Of a stretch of DNA of 64,000 nt, positions 45,733-54,854 are shown piece by piece. Below the pieces are notes generated by a model. It made no database searches. It was not told the DNA's origin and was given only the letters and a program-made list of their open reading frames with translations. The stretch comes from Novosphingobium sp. MW5 (lineage in GTDB: Bacteria > Pseudomonadota > Alphaproteobacteria > Sphingomonadales > Sphingomonadaceae). The stretch lies in the NCBI GenBank assembly GCA_025938935.1, contig JAPCWB010000001.1, positions 434,001 to 498,000 of the forward strand, written 5' to 3'. Position numbers and translations under genes: made by a program. The first letter of the stretch is position 1. Every line of letters starts with the position of its first letter.

Positions 45733-47202
45733 ATGAATTTCCGTCAGGTCCTGCACGCACTCATCGCCGCTGGCACGCTTACCGCGATGGCCGCCTGCAC
45801 GCCGAGTGACAGTGACGAGATACCTGTGGCGGTCATTGCGGACCCGGCGGATCTCTCTGTCTCCGGCGTGCGCCTGTCCGATGCCGGAAGGATGGTCCGG
45901 GCCGCGACGTCTGAAGGGCTGGTAGCCTTTGATGCCGAAGGACGCGTCGTCCCGGCACTGGCGGACCGCTGGATCGTTACGGACGATGGAATGTCCTATA
46001 TCTTCCGGCTGCGCGAAGGCAGCGATGGCGTCGGCGCCATTTCCGGCGAGCGAGCGCGCGATGCGCTCCGTCAGGCACTCGCCAGCTTGCGGGGGACGGC
46101 ACTGGCGCTCGATCTCGATGGCATTTCCGATGTTCGCGCAATGACCGGCCGCGTCCTCGAATTGCGGCTCTCGCATCCGATGCCGGACCTGCTCGACCTG
46201 CTGGCACAGCCCGAGATGGCCCTGCTCGACCGGGGCAAAGGCTCGGGCGAGTTCCAGTATCGCAGGACCAAGGGCGGCGGCCTGCTCAAGCCCCTGCCGC
46301 CTGAATCGCGCGGCCTGCCCGAAGATCCAAAATGGGAAGGCTCGGTGCGCAGCGTGCTGCTCAAGCCGCTTTCGGGCGACAAGGCTACCAAGGCCTTTGC
46401 TGACAAGGACACCGATCTGGTGCTTGGCGGCACGCTCGCTGACTACGCGGCCGGGCGTTCGGTCTCGGGCATCTCGCAGCGTTTTCTCAGGATCGACCCG
46501 GTCACCGGGTTGTTTGGCCTTGCCGTGACCGGCGGAGAAGGTCCGCTTGACAAGCCTGAACTGCGCGAGGCGCTGGCCATGGCTATTGATCGCGATGCGC
46601 TGGCCGCCGACCTGGCCGTACCGGGCTGGTTGCCAACTTCGCGCATCATCCCCGCCGGCGTGGCCGATGCTGCCCAGGGAATCGGCGAACGCTGGGCCAA
46701 CATCGACATGGAGACGCGCCGCGCCACCGCCAGCCAGCGCCTGTCCCGCGCGGTCAAGGGCGGCAAGATAGACCTCCGCCTTGCCCTTCCCGCTGGTTCG
46801 GGTGCCGACGTGCTCTTCGCCCGCCTGCAGGCCGATCTCGGCGCCATCGGGGTAACGCTTCGCCGCGTCGGTCAGGACGCCCCTGCCGACCTGCGCCTTG
46901 TCGACAGCGTTGCGCGCTATTCCCGGGCAGACTGGTTCCTCAACCAGCTCGCCTGCGCGGCTGGCCGCCCGTTATGCAGCGTTGCGGCGGACCTGCGCGC
47001 TGCCGACGCCCGGGCACAAGCCGATCCCGCCAAGCGCGCAGAGCTGCTCTCAGAGGCCGAGGCGCAATTGACTCTCGCCAACACCTACATTCCGCTGGGC
47101 AGCCCGATCCGCTGGTCGCTGGTCCGCGATCCCCAACCCGGCTTTGCGATCAACGCGCGCGGCTACCACCCCTTGTCGCCGATTGCCCGCCGCCCCAAGT
47201 AA
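45733..47202 (+). CDS. solute-binding family 5 lipoprotein (ABC transporter)
   Basis: 489 residues with lipoprotein signal (lipobox MAAC). Family features include VRAATSEGLVAFDAEGRVVPALADRW and FRLREG, then LREALAMAIDRDALAADL. No permease or ATPase gene is adjacent, so it is an orphan in this window. Probably binds peptides or similar compounds in the periplasm. Confidence 0.85.
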   Translation: MNFRQVLHALIAAGTLTAMAACTPSDSDEIPVAVIADPADLSVSGVRLSDAGRMVRAATSEGLVAFDAEGRVVPALADRWIVTDDGMSYIFRLREGSDGVGAISGERARDALRQALASLRGTALALDLDGISDVRAMTGRVLELRLSHPMPDLLDLLAQPEMALLDRGKGSGEFQYRRTKGGGLLKPLPPESRGLPEDPKWEGSVRSVLLKPLSGDKATKAFADKDTDLVLGGTLADYAAGRSVSGISQRFLRIDPVTGLFGLAVTGGEGPLDKPELREALAMAIDRDALAADLAVPGWLPTSRIIPAGVADAAQGIGERWANIDMETRRATASQRLSRAVKGGKIDLRLALPAGSGADVLFARLQADLGAIGVTLRRVGQDAPADLRLVDSVARYSRADWFLNQLACAAGRPLCSVAADLRAADARAQADPAKRAELLSEAEAQLTLANTYIPLGSPIRWSLVRDPQPGFAINARGYHPLSPIARRPK

Positions 47203-47244
47203 GAGGCGGCCCCGAATGTGGGGCTGTCACAAGGGTTGCCGCCA

Positions 47245-47661
47245 ATGACCGCTCCGAAGACTGCGCGCCGCATGGACGTCAAAGTTCCGCTCGGCTCCAG
47301 CCCCGCCGAAGTCCGTCAGCGTATCGAGGCAATGGAAGTCCTGCTTGAGCGCGCGGTCACTATCCCCGTGCTGCGCCGCAAGGTGGGGCTCGACGCGATC
47401 CTGGGACTGATACCCTTCGCTGGTGACCTGCTGACCGCAGCCATGGGCGCATATGCCGTATGGGAGGCCCGCAACCTGGGACTGCCGCGCTGGAAGCAGT
47501 GGCGGATGATCGCCAACATCGGTGTCGATACGGCCATCGGGGCGATTCCGCTGGCCGGTGACCTGTTCGATTTTCTTTACCGTTCGAACACCCGCAACCT
47601 GAAGATCATCCGCGCCCATCTCGACAAGCATCATCCGGAAACGCGCGTAATCGAGGGATGA
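47245..47661 (+). CDS. DUF4112 membrane protein
   Basis: 138 residues. LDAILGLIPFAGDLLTAAMGAYAVWEARNLGLPRWKQWRMIANIGVDTAIGAIPLAGDLFDFLYRSN is the DUF4112 pattern, with two amphipathic membrane hairpins. Function unknown. 42 bases after the solute-binding gene. Confidence 0.85.
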   Translation: MTAPKTARRMDVKVPLGSSPAEVRQRIEAMEVLLERAVTIPVLRRKVGLDAILGLIPFAGDLLTAAMGAYAVWEARNLGLPRWKQWRMIANIGVDTAIGAIPLAGDLFDFLYRSNTRNLKIIRAHLDKHHPETRVIEG

Positions 47662-47714
47662 CGGGGGTTTGGCGAAATCGGCACTAAATGGTGCGACTCG
47701 CCGGATTCCCTTCG

Positions 47715-47730
47715 TTTACGCTAAATTAAC
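47715..47730 (+). promoter_or_regulatory. candidate CtrA box upstream of ctrA
   Basis: TTTA-N7-TTAAC, one base off the TTAA-N7-TTAAC consensus, 89 bases before the ctrA start; a further GGTTAA half-site lies at 47753-47758. Fits the known autoregulation of ctrA in Caulobacter. Confidence 0.55.
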
Positions 47731-47818
47731 CTTTCCTCTTCATAGGTCCTATGGTTAATTGCTGGAAACACCACTTACCGAGGTGTTGACAGGGAACCGG
47801 GGCAAAGGGGGATCACCC

Positions 47819-48514
47819 ATGCGAGTGCTTTTGATCGAGGACGAACCAACTACGGCTCGTGCCATTGAGCTTATGCTCACGACCGAGGGGTTTAACGTCT
47901 ACTCGACCGATCTGGGCGAAGAAGGCCTCGATCTCGGCAAGCTGTATGATTACGATATCATCCTGCTCGACCTGAACCTGCCGGACATGCACGGCTATGA
48001 CGTGCTGAAGAAGCTGCGCGTCGCCAAGGTGCAGACCCCGGTCCTGATCCTGTCCGGCATTTCGGAAATGGATTCTAAGGTGCGTTCGTTTGGCTTCGGC
48101 GCGGACGATTACGTCACCAAGCCGTTCCACCGCGAAGAACTGGTTGCTCGCATCCACGCCGTGGTGCGCCGTTCGAAGGGCCATTCGCAGTCGGTCATCC
48201 GCACCGGCAAGCTTTCGGTCAACCTCGACGCCAAGACCGTCGAAGTCGACAGCGCCCGCGTCCACTTGACGGGCAAGGAATACGCGATGCTCGAGCTGCT
48301 TTCGCTGCGCAAGGGCACCACACTGACCAAGGAAATGTTCCTGAACCACCTCTATGGCGGCATGGACGAACCCGAACTCAAGATCATCGACGTGTTCATC
48401 TGCAAGCTGCGCAAGAAACTTGCCCATGCCTGCGGCGGTGAAAACTACATCGAAACCGTCTGGGGCCGCGGCTATGTGCTGCGCGATCCGGACGCCCAGG
48501 CCGAAGCCGCCTGA
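47819..48514 (+). CDS. ctrA: cell-cycle response regulator CtrA
   Basis: 231 residues. Receiver domain ([20 protein letters not shown], Asp in [15 protein letters not shown], Lys in DDYVTKPF) and OmpR-type winged helix ([28 protein letters not shown] motif). The DNA-recognition region is that of CtrA. In alphaproteobacteria it times the cell cycle; in Rhodobacter it is needed for GTA expression. Confidence 0.95.
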   Translation: MRVLLIEDEPTTARAIELMLTTEGFNVYSTDLGEEGLDLGKLYDYDIILLDLNLPDMHGYDVLKKLRVAKVQTPVLILSGISEMDSKVRSFGFGADDYVTKPFHREELVARIHAVVRRSKGHSQSVIRTGKLSVNLDAKTVEVDSARVHLTGKEYAMLELLSLRKGTTLTKEMFLNHLYGGMDEPELKIIDVFICKLRKKLAHACGGENYIETVWGRGYVLRDPDAQAEAA

Positions 48515-48529
48515 GGACACAAGAATACG

Positions 48530-48589
48530 GGACCGCCCTGTGCGGTCCTGGTGAGGCAGCGGCCCGTCTCTGGGGGAGGCGGGCCGTTT
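48530..48589 (+). terminator. double hairpin terminator after ctrA
   Basis: GGACCGC-N5-GCGGTCC (48530-48548), then an 11-bp stem with one G-T pair (48560-48570 with 48576-48586) followed by TTT. The gene on the other strand stops at 48609, so it may work in both directions. Confidence 0.65.
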
Positions 48590-48608
48590 GCATTGTCGCA
48601 TCGCCAAA

Positions 48609-49433
48609 TCAGCCGATGCGCTTGAAATAGGTCGTTTCCAGCTTTGGTATCGAATTGCCGGGCCAGATGATCGTTTCGGTCATCGACTTGCGATCCTTGG
48701 AAACCGTATAGACCCGCGTCGATACCGGCGCACCATTCTTGCCTAGCGACATCACCAGGGTGTTCGGCCCGGGCTGGCGCAAAGTCACGGTATCGACGAA
48801 GGGCATGTTGCCTGTCCCGGCTACGGGCACACCATCGGCCGCCGCAGTCGATTCTGCGTGCATGGCCTTGCCGTCGGCGCCGACCATCTCGACCCGGACC
48901 GTCCACTTGCGGTCAGGCAACTCGCGGAAATCGATGGTGACGCGCTGCGGCCGTTCCTCTTCCGGAATGCGCGCAACATCGAGCGACCAGCGACCGGCCA
49001 GCGGAGAAGACTTGCTGGCGGCTGCGTGGAGCATCTGCGGTGGCGAACCTTGCAGCATTTCCGGGGCAGCCATGACCAGTCCGGCAGCAGCTGCCACAGA
49101 CAGGGTAACAAGCATGATGATCGATCCTTTCGATAGTGGATGCCAGCCAATCGCGGGCTGCATCGCAACCTCTGCCGATGGACTGCCTGCCGAAAGATCG
49201 ATTTTTTCGTCCCAATTTTCCTGTGCGTTGAGGATGCGCGCCAGTTCGCGACTGCTGCCGATGCCGGTCTTGCGGCGGGCGTCGCGCAGGCGTTCGTTGA
49301 TCGACGCTTCCGACCGCCCCAAGCGCGCCGCAATGGATTTGACCGTGTGCCCTGCCGTCAGCAGGCGCAGGATTTCCACTTCCTTGTCCGAAAGTCTCGC
49401 AAGCGGAATGGCTGCATGGTCAAGGGGAGGCAT
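48609..49433 (-). CDS. membrane-spanning LuxR-type regulator with extracytoplasmic domain
   Basis: 274 residues: N-terminal LuxR helix-turn-helix (about 12-70: LSDKEVEILRLLTAGHTVKSIAARLGRSEASINERLRDARRKTGIGSSREL), a membrane helix (SIIMLVTLSVAAAAGLVMAA, about 105-125), and a C-terminal domain of about 150 residues with beta-rich pattern (RWSLDVARIPEEERPQRVTIDFRELPDRKWTVRVEMVGADGK). ToxR-like topology with an uncommon HTH type. Probably senses something outside the cytoplasm. Confidence 0.78.
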   Translation of the reverse strand: MPPLDHAAIPLARLSDKEVEILRLLTAGHTVKSIAARLGRSEASINERLRDARRKTGIGSSRELARILNAQENWDEKIDLSAGSPSAEVAMQPAIGWHPLSKGSIIMLVTLSVAAAAGLVMAAPEMLQGSPPQMLHAAASKSSPLAGRWSLDVARIPEEERPQRVTIDFRELPDRKWTVRVEMVGADGKAMHAESTAAADGVPVAGTGNMPFVDTVTLRQPGPNTLVMSLGKNGAPVSTRVYTVSKDRKSMTETIIWPGNSIPKLETTYFKRIG

Positions 49434-49564
49434 GGCGAATGCTCATCACAAGCCTTGCGCGAGGTCCATACCAAATTTCTTGTTCTCCCTTCGCATGCGC
49501 CCAGATGCGGGAATTGCCTGACCCGCCTTGACCCTTGCCGGACCGACTGCCAAACGCCGCCGCC

Positions 49565-50287
49565 ATGACCGCTCACAAACCCGGCGATCCGACCACGCTG
49601 AACCGGCTTTATGGCCGTGCCAAGGGCAAGCCGCTGCGCGCCGGGCAGCAGGCGCTGGTCGATGACCTGCTGCCGCGTATCGCCATGCCTGCCGAGGGGC
49701 CCATCACCTCGCAGGTCCTGTTCGGCGATGACCGGCCGCTGCATTTCGAGATCGGCTTCGGCGGCGGCGAGCACATGGCCTACCGCGCCGACATGCTGCC
49801 CGATCACGGCTTCATCGGGGCCGAGCCGTTCCTCAATGGCGTCGCGCAGGCGCTGACGCACGTGGACGGCGACAATGGCGCCAATCCGCCGCTCGGCAAT
49901 GTGCGCATCCATCACGGCGATGCTCTTGAAGTGCTACGGCGCATCCCGGACGGTGCACTCAGCTTCCTTTACCTGCTGCATCCCGATCCCTGGCCCAAGG
50001 CCCGCCACGCGAAGCGGCGGATGATGAACCATGGTCCGGTCGACCTGTTCGCGGCAAAGCTGAAACCGGGCGGCGAGTTCCGCTTCGGCACCGATCATGC
50101 GGTATATGTGCGCCACGCGCTGATGGTCATGCGCCGTCACCGGCACCAGTTCGACTGGCTGTGCGAGAAGCCTGCTGATTTCCTCAAGCGACCGGGCGGC
50201 TGGCCCGAAACCCGCTACGAGGCAAAGGCCCGCGCAGTGTACGGGCACGAGGTCTGGTATTTCCGCTATCGGCGCAAGGCCGGCTGA
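49565..50287 (+). CDS. trmB: tRNA (guanosine(46)-N7)-methyltransferase
   Basis: 240 residues. SAM-binding LHFEIGFGGGEHMAYRA, FIGAEPFLNGV, DALEVLRRIPDGALSFLYLLHPDPWPKARHAKRRM and the C-terminal TRYEAKARAVYGHEVWYF are typical of TrmB. Methylates G46 of tRNA. Confidence 0.93.
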   Translation: MTAHKPGDPTTLNRLYGRAKGKPLRAGQQALVDDLLPRIAMPAEGPITSQVLFGDDRPLHFEIGFGGGEHMAYRADMLPDHGFIGAEPFLNGVAQALTHVDGDNGANPPLGNVRIHHGDALEVLRRIPDGALSFLYLLHPDPWPKARHAKRRMMNHGPVDLFAAKLKPGGEFRFGTDHAVYVRHALMVMRRHRHQFDWLCEKPADFLKRPGGWPETRYEAKARAVYGHEVWYFRYRRKAG

Positions 50288-50293
50288 GCCGCC

Positions 50294-50863
50294 TCAGTCG
50301 CGCTTGGGAACGGTGAAGGAGCCGGTCACCCGCCCGCCGCGTGAACCCGAATTGCCAAGCGCGGACCCAGCCCCGCCAGCGCTGCCGTTGATGCTCGCGA
50401 CGCTCTTGTTGAGATCGATCACCAGCCGCCCGCCATTCAGGCGGTCGCTGCCGCGGTTGAGCTGCACGTTGCCCGCCAGCGTGATGATGCGGGCATTGAT
50501 GTCATAGATTGCCACGTCGCCGCGCGCCGTTTCGCCGCCGCGCGCTACAGTCACGCCGCCGGTCGCATCGATCCGCTGGATCTGGAGCGAACCCGCGTCG
50601 GTATAAGCAATCGTCGTGCGCGCTGCGCGCAGGCGCAGGTCGGCCTGCGAGATGTCGACATTACCGGATAGAACCACGCGGTCCTGCCGGTCCTGGATTT
50701 CGATCCGGTCGGCGGCAAAATTCACTGGCGAATTGCTGTTAAAGCCGCTGATCGCCTGCCCCTGCGCAACGAATCCGCCAAAAGCGACGGCAGCGATGGT
50801 GCCAGCGACGAGGCCGCCGGCAAGCGAGCGAAGGGCGGTGCGGGAAAGCGAGATTGGCTTCAT
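50294..50863 (-). CDS. lptA: LPS transport periplasmic protein LptA (OstA-like)
   Basis: 189 residues, signal peptide, then OstA repeat: ADRIEIQDRQDRVVLSGNVDISQADLRLRAARTTIAYTD; GGVTVARGGETARGDVAIYDINARIITLAGNVQLNRG. Bridges inner and outer membrane in LPS or, here, lipid transport. 48 bases after lptC; the usual third partner lptB is not adjacent. Confidence 0.9.
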   Translation of the reverse strand: MKPISLSRTALRSLAGGLVAGTIAAVAFGGFVAQGQAISGFNSNSPVNFAADRIEIQDRQDRVVLSGNVDISQADLRLRAARTTIAYTDAGSLQIQRIDATGGVTVARGGETARGDVAIYDINARIITLAGNVQLNRGSDRLNGGRLVIDLNKSVASINGSAGGAGSALGNSGSRGGRVTGSFTVPKRD

Positions 50864-50911
50864 GGGGCTAGCTCTAGGTCATCGCAGGGTGAAGGTGAAG
50901 CATTTCCGGCA

Positions 50912-51562
50912 TCAATCGCGCGGCACGGTGACGCGACCGGGCTGCATGTTGAGCCGCGCGCGTCCGCTCAAGGCAATTACCCGCTCTTCAAGGTCGGCGT
51001 CGATGCGGTCGGCGCTGAAGGTACCTGCGGGAATGGCGCCCGAAACCCCGCCCGCGCCGGTGATGTGCTGCTGTTTGAGGTCGATCGTCACCGCACTGGT
51101 GGTCAGGCGATATCCGCCCGCCGCGCGGAAGTTGACCGGCCCGCGCACGTTGACCATTTCCGCGTTGTAATCGAACGCCCCATCGGGAGCGATAATTTCC
51201 GCTGGTCCGTCACTCAACAGGATGCGCGCGGCAAGATCGCTCATGACGATTACCGGCTGGCTCGAATCGGGCTGCGATGCGCTGCCAGCAGTTAGCGAGA
51301 AGGGCCGGTTCTTGTTGTCCTGCCCGCGGTACATCGCCGATTCGACGCGGATGCGCTCCTTGGCGACGGCCACCTTGTTGCGATCGAGCAGGAAGCTGAC
51401 TTCTCCGCGCGGAAACAGCGGGGCAATGACCATGACCGCCACGATCGCGCCGACGCCTGCCGGCAGCGCAGTCGCCAGCAGGCGCACCCAGCGGTCATGC
51501 CTGCCGCCCGGCAGCGCGCGGAAACGGCGCTCGGATCGGATCTGGTCGGCAGCCTGGGTCAT
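50912..51562 (-). CDS. lptC: LPS export protein LptC
   Basis: 216 residues. N-terminal membrane anchor (VGAIVAVMVIAPLF) and a periplasmic beta-jellyroll with LLDRNKVAVAKERIRVESAMYRGQDNKNRPFSLTAGSASQ. ATG 51562 overlaps the rnd stop (ATGA). Part of rnd-lptC-lptA. Confidence 0.87.
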   Translation of the reverse strand: MTQAADQIRSERRFRALPGGRHDRWVRLLATALPAGVGAIVAVMVIAPLFPRGEVSFLLDRNKVAVAKERIRVESAMYRGQDNKNRPFSLTAGSASQPDSSQPVIVMSDLAARILLSDGPAEIIAPDGAFDYNAEMVNVRGPVNFRAAGGYRLTTSAVTIDLKQQHITGAGGVSGAIPAGTFSADRIDADLEERVIALSGRARLNMQPGRVTVPRD

Positions 51563-52176
51563 TCGTGGCTGAAGATGTCCTTGTCCGCCCATCCGGCAAG
51601 GTCGAGCCGGGCGCGGTGGGGCAGGTAATCGAAGGCGGCCTGGGCCATTTCCATGCGCCCCTCACGCTCCAGCCGCTGGATCAGGATGGTCATCATGGCG
51701 TGGAGGTAACGCACGTCGGATGCGGCATATTCGCGCTGCGGCTCCGACAATTCAGCCCCGCCCCAATCGCTCGACTGCTGCTGCTTGGACAGTTCCTTGC
51801 CCAGAAGTTCGCGCACCAGGTCCTTGAGGCCATGGCGATCGGTATAGGTGCGCACCAGCTTGGAGGCGATCTTGGTGCAGAACACGGGGGCAGCTACGAT
51901 GCCCATGTAATGTTCGATCGCGGCAAGGTCGAAGCGGGCGAAATGGTAGAGCTTCACCCGGTTCGGATCGCCCAGCACCGCCTTCAGGTTGGGTGCGTCA
52001 TAGCTCGATCCCGGGCCGAAACGGACGAGGTGTTCATCCCCTCCACCATCGGAAAGCTGCACGACACAGAGCCGGTCGCGCGGGGTGATGAGCCCCATCG
52101 TTTCGGTATCGACGGCGATCGGGCCAGGACCGAGAACGCCTTCGGGGAGATCTTCTTCGTGGAGATAGACAGCCAT
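51559..52176 (-). CDS. rnd: ribonuclease D (DEDDy 3'-5' exonuclease)
   Basis: 205 residues. Exo I IAVDTETMGL, Exo II HFARFDLAAIEHYMG, Exo III SDVRYLHAMMTIL give the DEDDy set. Shorter than E. coli RNase D because no HRDC domains follow, as usual in alphaproteobacteria. First of rnd-lptC-lptA. Confidence 0.9.
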   Translation of the reverse strand: MAVYLHEEDLPEGVLGPGPIAVDTETMGLITPRDRLCVVQLSDGGGDEHLVRFGPGSSYDAPNLKAVLGDPNRVKLYHFARFDLAAIEHYMGIVAAPVFCTKIASKLVRTYTDRHGLKDLVRELLGKELSKQQQSSDWGGAELSEPQREYAASDVRYLHAMMTILIQRLEREGRMEMAQAAFDYLPHRARLDLAGWADKDIFSHE

Positions 52177-52234
52177 ATCGCCGAAGTGCTTAGGCCTGTT
52201 AACGTGATGATGGAACCCCCGGAATGGCAAGCTG

Positions 52235-52930
52235 ATGGCCAATAGCGATGCAGTGCCCGAATCGTGGAGGGGCGTTCTGGACCCGGTGCTGGCGGCGCCC
52301 GAAGCCCGGCGGCTCGGCGGATTCCTCAAGGCCGAGGAAGAGGCTGGAAAGCGAATTTTCCCGCCGCGCGGCAGCCGCCTTGCCGCGCTGGAACTGACCC
52401 CCCTGGACCGGGTCAAAGTGGTGATCCTGGGGCAAGATCCCTACCACGGTGCGGGACAGGCGCATGGGCTCTGCTTCTCGGTTGCAAAGGGGGTGAAAGT
52501 GCCTCCCAGCCTGGTCAATATCTACAAGGAGATGGAGAGCGACCTTGGCCTGCCCCGTCCGGCGCATGGCCACCTCGAATCATGGGCGCGGCAGGGGGTA
52601 CTGCTGCTCAACAATTCGCTCACCGTCGAGGAAGGCATGGCGGGCTCGCATCAGGGCAAGGGCTGGGAGGCCATCACCGATGCCGTGGTCGCCGCCGTCG
52701 CCGCCAAGGTGGAACCCTGCGTCTTCATGCTCTGGGGCAGTCATGCCCGCAAGAAGGCGGAGCGGGTACCCGGCCTTGGTGCCGGAACCCATCACCTCAT
52801 CCTCACCGCTCCGCATCCAAGCCCGCTGTCCGCCCATTCGGGCTGGTTCGGCTGCCGCCACTTCAGCAAGGCCAACGCCTTCCTTGAAGCCAGCGGCAGG
52901 GGCGCGGTGGACTGGCGCCTGCCGGACTAG
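52235..52930 (+). CDS. ung: uracil-DNA glycosylase
   Basis: 231 residues, family 1 UDG: catalytic Asp in VILGQDPYHG, LLLNNSLTV, and HPSPLSAHSGWFGCRHFSKANAFL. Removes uracil from DNA. Stop overlaps the convergent gene stop (CTAG). Confidence 0.95.
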   Translation: MANSDAVPESWRGVLDPVLAAPEARRLGGFLKAEEEAGKRIFPPRGSRLAALELTPLDRVKVVILGQDPYHGAGQAHGLCFSVAKGVKVPPSLVNIYKEMESDLGLPRPAHGHLESWARQGVLLLNNSLTVEEGMAGSHQGKGWEAITDAVVAAVAAKVEPCVFMLWGSHARKKAERVPGLGAGTHHLILTAPHPSPLSAHSGWFGCRHFSKANAFLEASGRGAVDWRLPD

Positions 52931-53691
52931 TCCGCTCCGGCCACCAGTACGCGGCCATAGATCGGCTGCACCGGGCGGGCATTGTCCCCCATGATCGCAT
53001 GGAGCGCGGCAATTTGGGCTGCGCTTGCAGTTACCCGCTGGCGCGCGACGTGCCAGCGCACCCCTTCGGTGCAGGGCGGCGTGGTGAGCGAGCCTTCGTA
53101 GCGATAGACCGAGAGATTGGCAGGCAGCAGCTTCGAAGGATCGAAAGTCACACCCTTGACCGTCTCCGGCTCGCTCTCTTTCCTCGGCGCCGCCTTGACC
53201 AGCTTTTCCAGCTCCGGGTTATGTGCGCCCTCCTCGAACAGTACGCCAAGGACGGCGAGGTTTCCGGCGTAGTCAATGTGCACGAAGTGCGCCACCATCG
53301 GATAGGATATGCCATAGACCACCTCCTCCGACGGCGTGTGGAAATGGACCTGCAGCAGCTTGTACCGCGAAATCCCGCTCGAGAGAGTCGATCCGGGCGC
53401 GAATGTCGCCTGGATTGTATGGCCATTGTTGACCACCGTCAGCGGTCCCGGCCTGTAAGCGACGCGCACCGCGAATTTCGCCTCGACATCGGCCACGCCC
53501 AGTTCGATCGGCGATTGCATGCGGCCGGTCTTGCAGGCCTTGAAGTCTTCCGACAGTTCGCCCCAGTGCTCGGGCCCGGCCTCTCCATCATAGGTCCAGT
53601 GTGGCTTGGCATGGTTGCCGCCGGGGTTGGGGCTGGCGGCGGTTAGCAGCAGCGCCGCGGGGGCGAGCAGGAAAAGCGAGCGCAGTTTCAT
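52927..53691 (-). CDS. alpha-class carbonic anhydrase
   Basis: 254 residues with signal peptide (to LLTAASP). WTYDGEAGPEHWGEL, SPIELG, zinc-ligand set HFHTPSE...HFVHID and C-terminal SLTTPPCTEGVRWHV are all typical. Periplasmic interconversion of CO2 and bicarbonate. Confidence 0.93.
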   Translation of the reverse strand: MKLRSLFLLAPAALLLTAASPNPGGNHAKPHWTYDGEAGPEHWGELSEDFKACKTGRMQSPIELGVADVEAKFAVRVAYRPGPLTVVNNGHTIQATFAPGSTLSSGISRYKLLQVHFHTPSEEVVYGISYPMVAHFVHIDYAGNLAVLGVLFEEGAHNPELEKLVKAAPRKESEPETVKGVTFDPSKLLPANLSVYRYEGSLTTPPCTEGVRWHVARQRVTASAAQIAALHAIMGDNARPVQPIYGRVLVAGAD

Positions 53692-53790
53692 TCGGCACCT
53701 TGATGGCTGGACGATCGGCCTTGCCAATAAAGGCAGCCCCTTTGCCCAAGCGGAAAACCGGCGCTCCGGAAATCTGACTAGACGCAGGTA

Positions 53791-54228
53791 ATGCCGCAAG
53801 CGATGAAGCAGGCCATGAAGCGGACCATCATCGCCTATGGCCTCGCGCTCGCCCTGCTCACTCTGCTGGTCGAGTGGATGGACTGGCGCCATGCCACGCG
53901 CGACTGGTCGACCTCGTTCTATGTCCTCTGCGTTGCGCTGTTATTTGCCGCGCTCGGCATATGGCTCGGCAATCGCCTCACTCCGCGCCCGCGCACCCTT
54001 CCCTTTGCGCGCAATCAAGCCGCCATCGCCAGCCTGGCGATCAGCACGCGCGAGGTGGAAGTGCTGGACCTGCTGGCCGAAGGCTGCCCCAACAAGGTCA
54101 TCGCTCGGCGGCTGGCCATATCGCCCAACACCGTGAAAACGCACGTGGCGCGCTTGTTTGAAAAACTCGAGGCCACCAACCGTACCGAGGCGATTGCCAA
54201 GGCGCGCGCACTCGATATCCTGCCGTAA
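53791..54228 (+). CDS. LuxR-type regulator with N-terminal membrane helices
   Basis: 145 residues. Two N-terminal hydrophobic helices (IIAYGLALALLTLLVEW, FYVLCVALLFAALGIWLG) are followed by a LuxR HTH (ISTREVEVLDLLAEGCPNKVIARRLAISPNTVKTHVARLFEKLEATNRTEAI). No sensor domain outside the membrane. Probably controls the downstream DUF4199 gene. Start could also be ATG 53806 or 53818. Confidence 0.8.
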   Translation: MPQAMKQAMKRTIIAYGLALALLTLLVEWMDWRHATRDWSTSFYVLCVALLFAALGIWLGNRLTPRPRTLPFARNQAAIASLAISTREVEVLDLLAEGCPNKVIARRLAISPNTVKTHVARLFEKLEATNRTEAIAKARALDILP

Positions 54229-54323
54229 ATTCGGGTGAACGGGCCAAAATCACCCGTTTGGGCGATCGATTTCGTGGGCAAGAGTGGTCAAGCTCCCAGC
54301 ATCCGAAACAGGGGAATAAGGAC

Positions 54324-54854
54324 ATGACACGCATCATCATCACCTTCGGCGCGATCGCCGGGACCATCGAACTGGTCCTGCTGGCACTGACCATGGGCTT
54401 CGTCGCAGACCATGGCTCGCTCGGCATGGTACTTGGCTATCTGTCGATGCTGATCGCGCTCAGCCTGGTCTTCGCTGGCGTCAAGAAATACCGTGATGAG
54501 CAGCTTGGCGGCGTAATCGGCTTCGGCAAGGCATTCGCCATGGGTCTAGGCATCGCCGGCATCGCCGCGCTGTTCTATGTGATCGGCTGGGAAGCCTACC
54601 TTTGGTCGACCGACTACACTTTCGTCGAAGTGTTCAGCGCCAAGGCCCTTGCCGACATGCAGGCGCAGGGCGCAAGCGCCGAGGCCATGGCCAAGGCGCG
54701 GGCGGACATGGCCGATTTCGCCGCAATCTATGCCAACCCGGTCATGCGCATGGCCGTGACGCTGACCGAGATCGCGCCCGTTGCACTGCTGGTGCCGTTG
54801 ATCTCCGCCCTGCTGCTGCGCCGTCCGGGCTTCGTGCCGGCGCGGGTGCGCTAA
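54324..54854 (+). CDS. DUF4199 membrane protein
   Basis: 176 residues, about four helices: IIITFGAIAGTIELVLLALTMGF, YLSMLIALSLVFAGVKKYRDE, GLGIAGIAALFYVIGW and a C-terminal helix. DUF4199 pattern with GVKKYRDEQLGGVIGFGKAF. Commonly next to a LuxR-type regulator, as here. Its 3' end overlaps the antisense FAD-protein gene. Confidence 0.82.
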   Translation: MTRIIITFGAIAGTIELVLLALTMGFVADHGSLGMVLGYLSMLIALSLVFAGVKKYRDEQLGGVIGFGKAFAMGLGIAGIAALFYVIGWEAYLWSTDYTFVEVFSAKALADMQAQGASAEAMAKARADMADFAAIYANPVMRMAVTLTEIAPVALLVPLISALLLRRPGFVPARVR

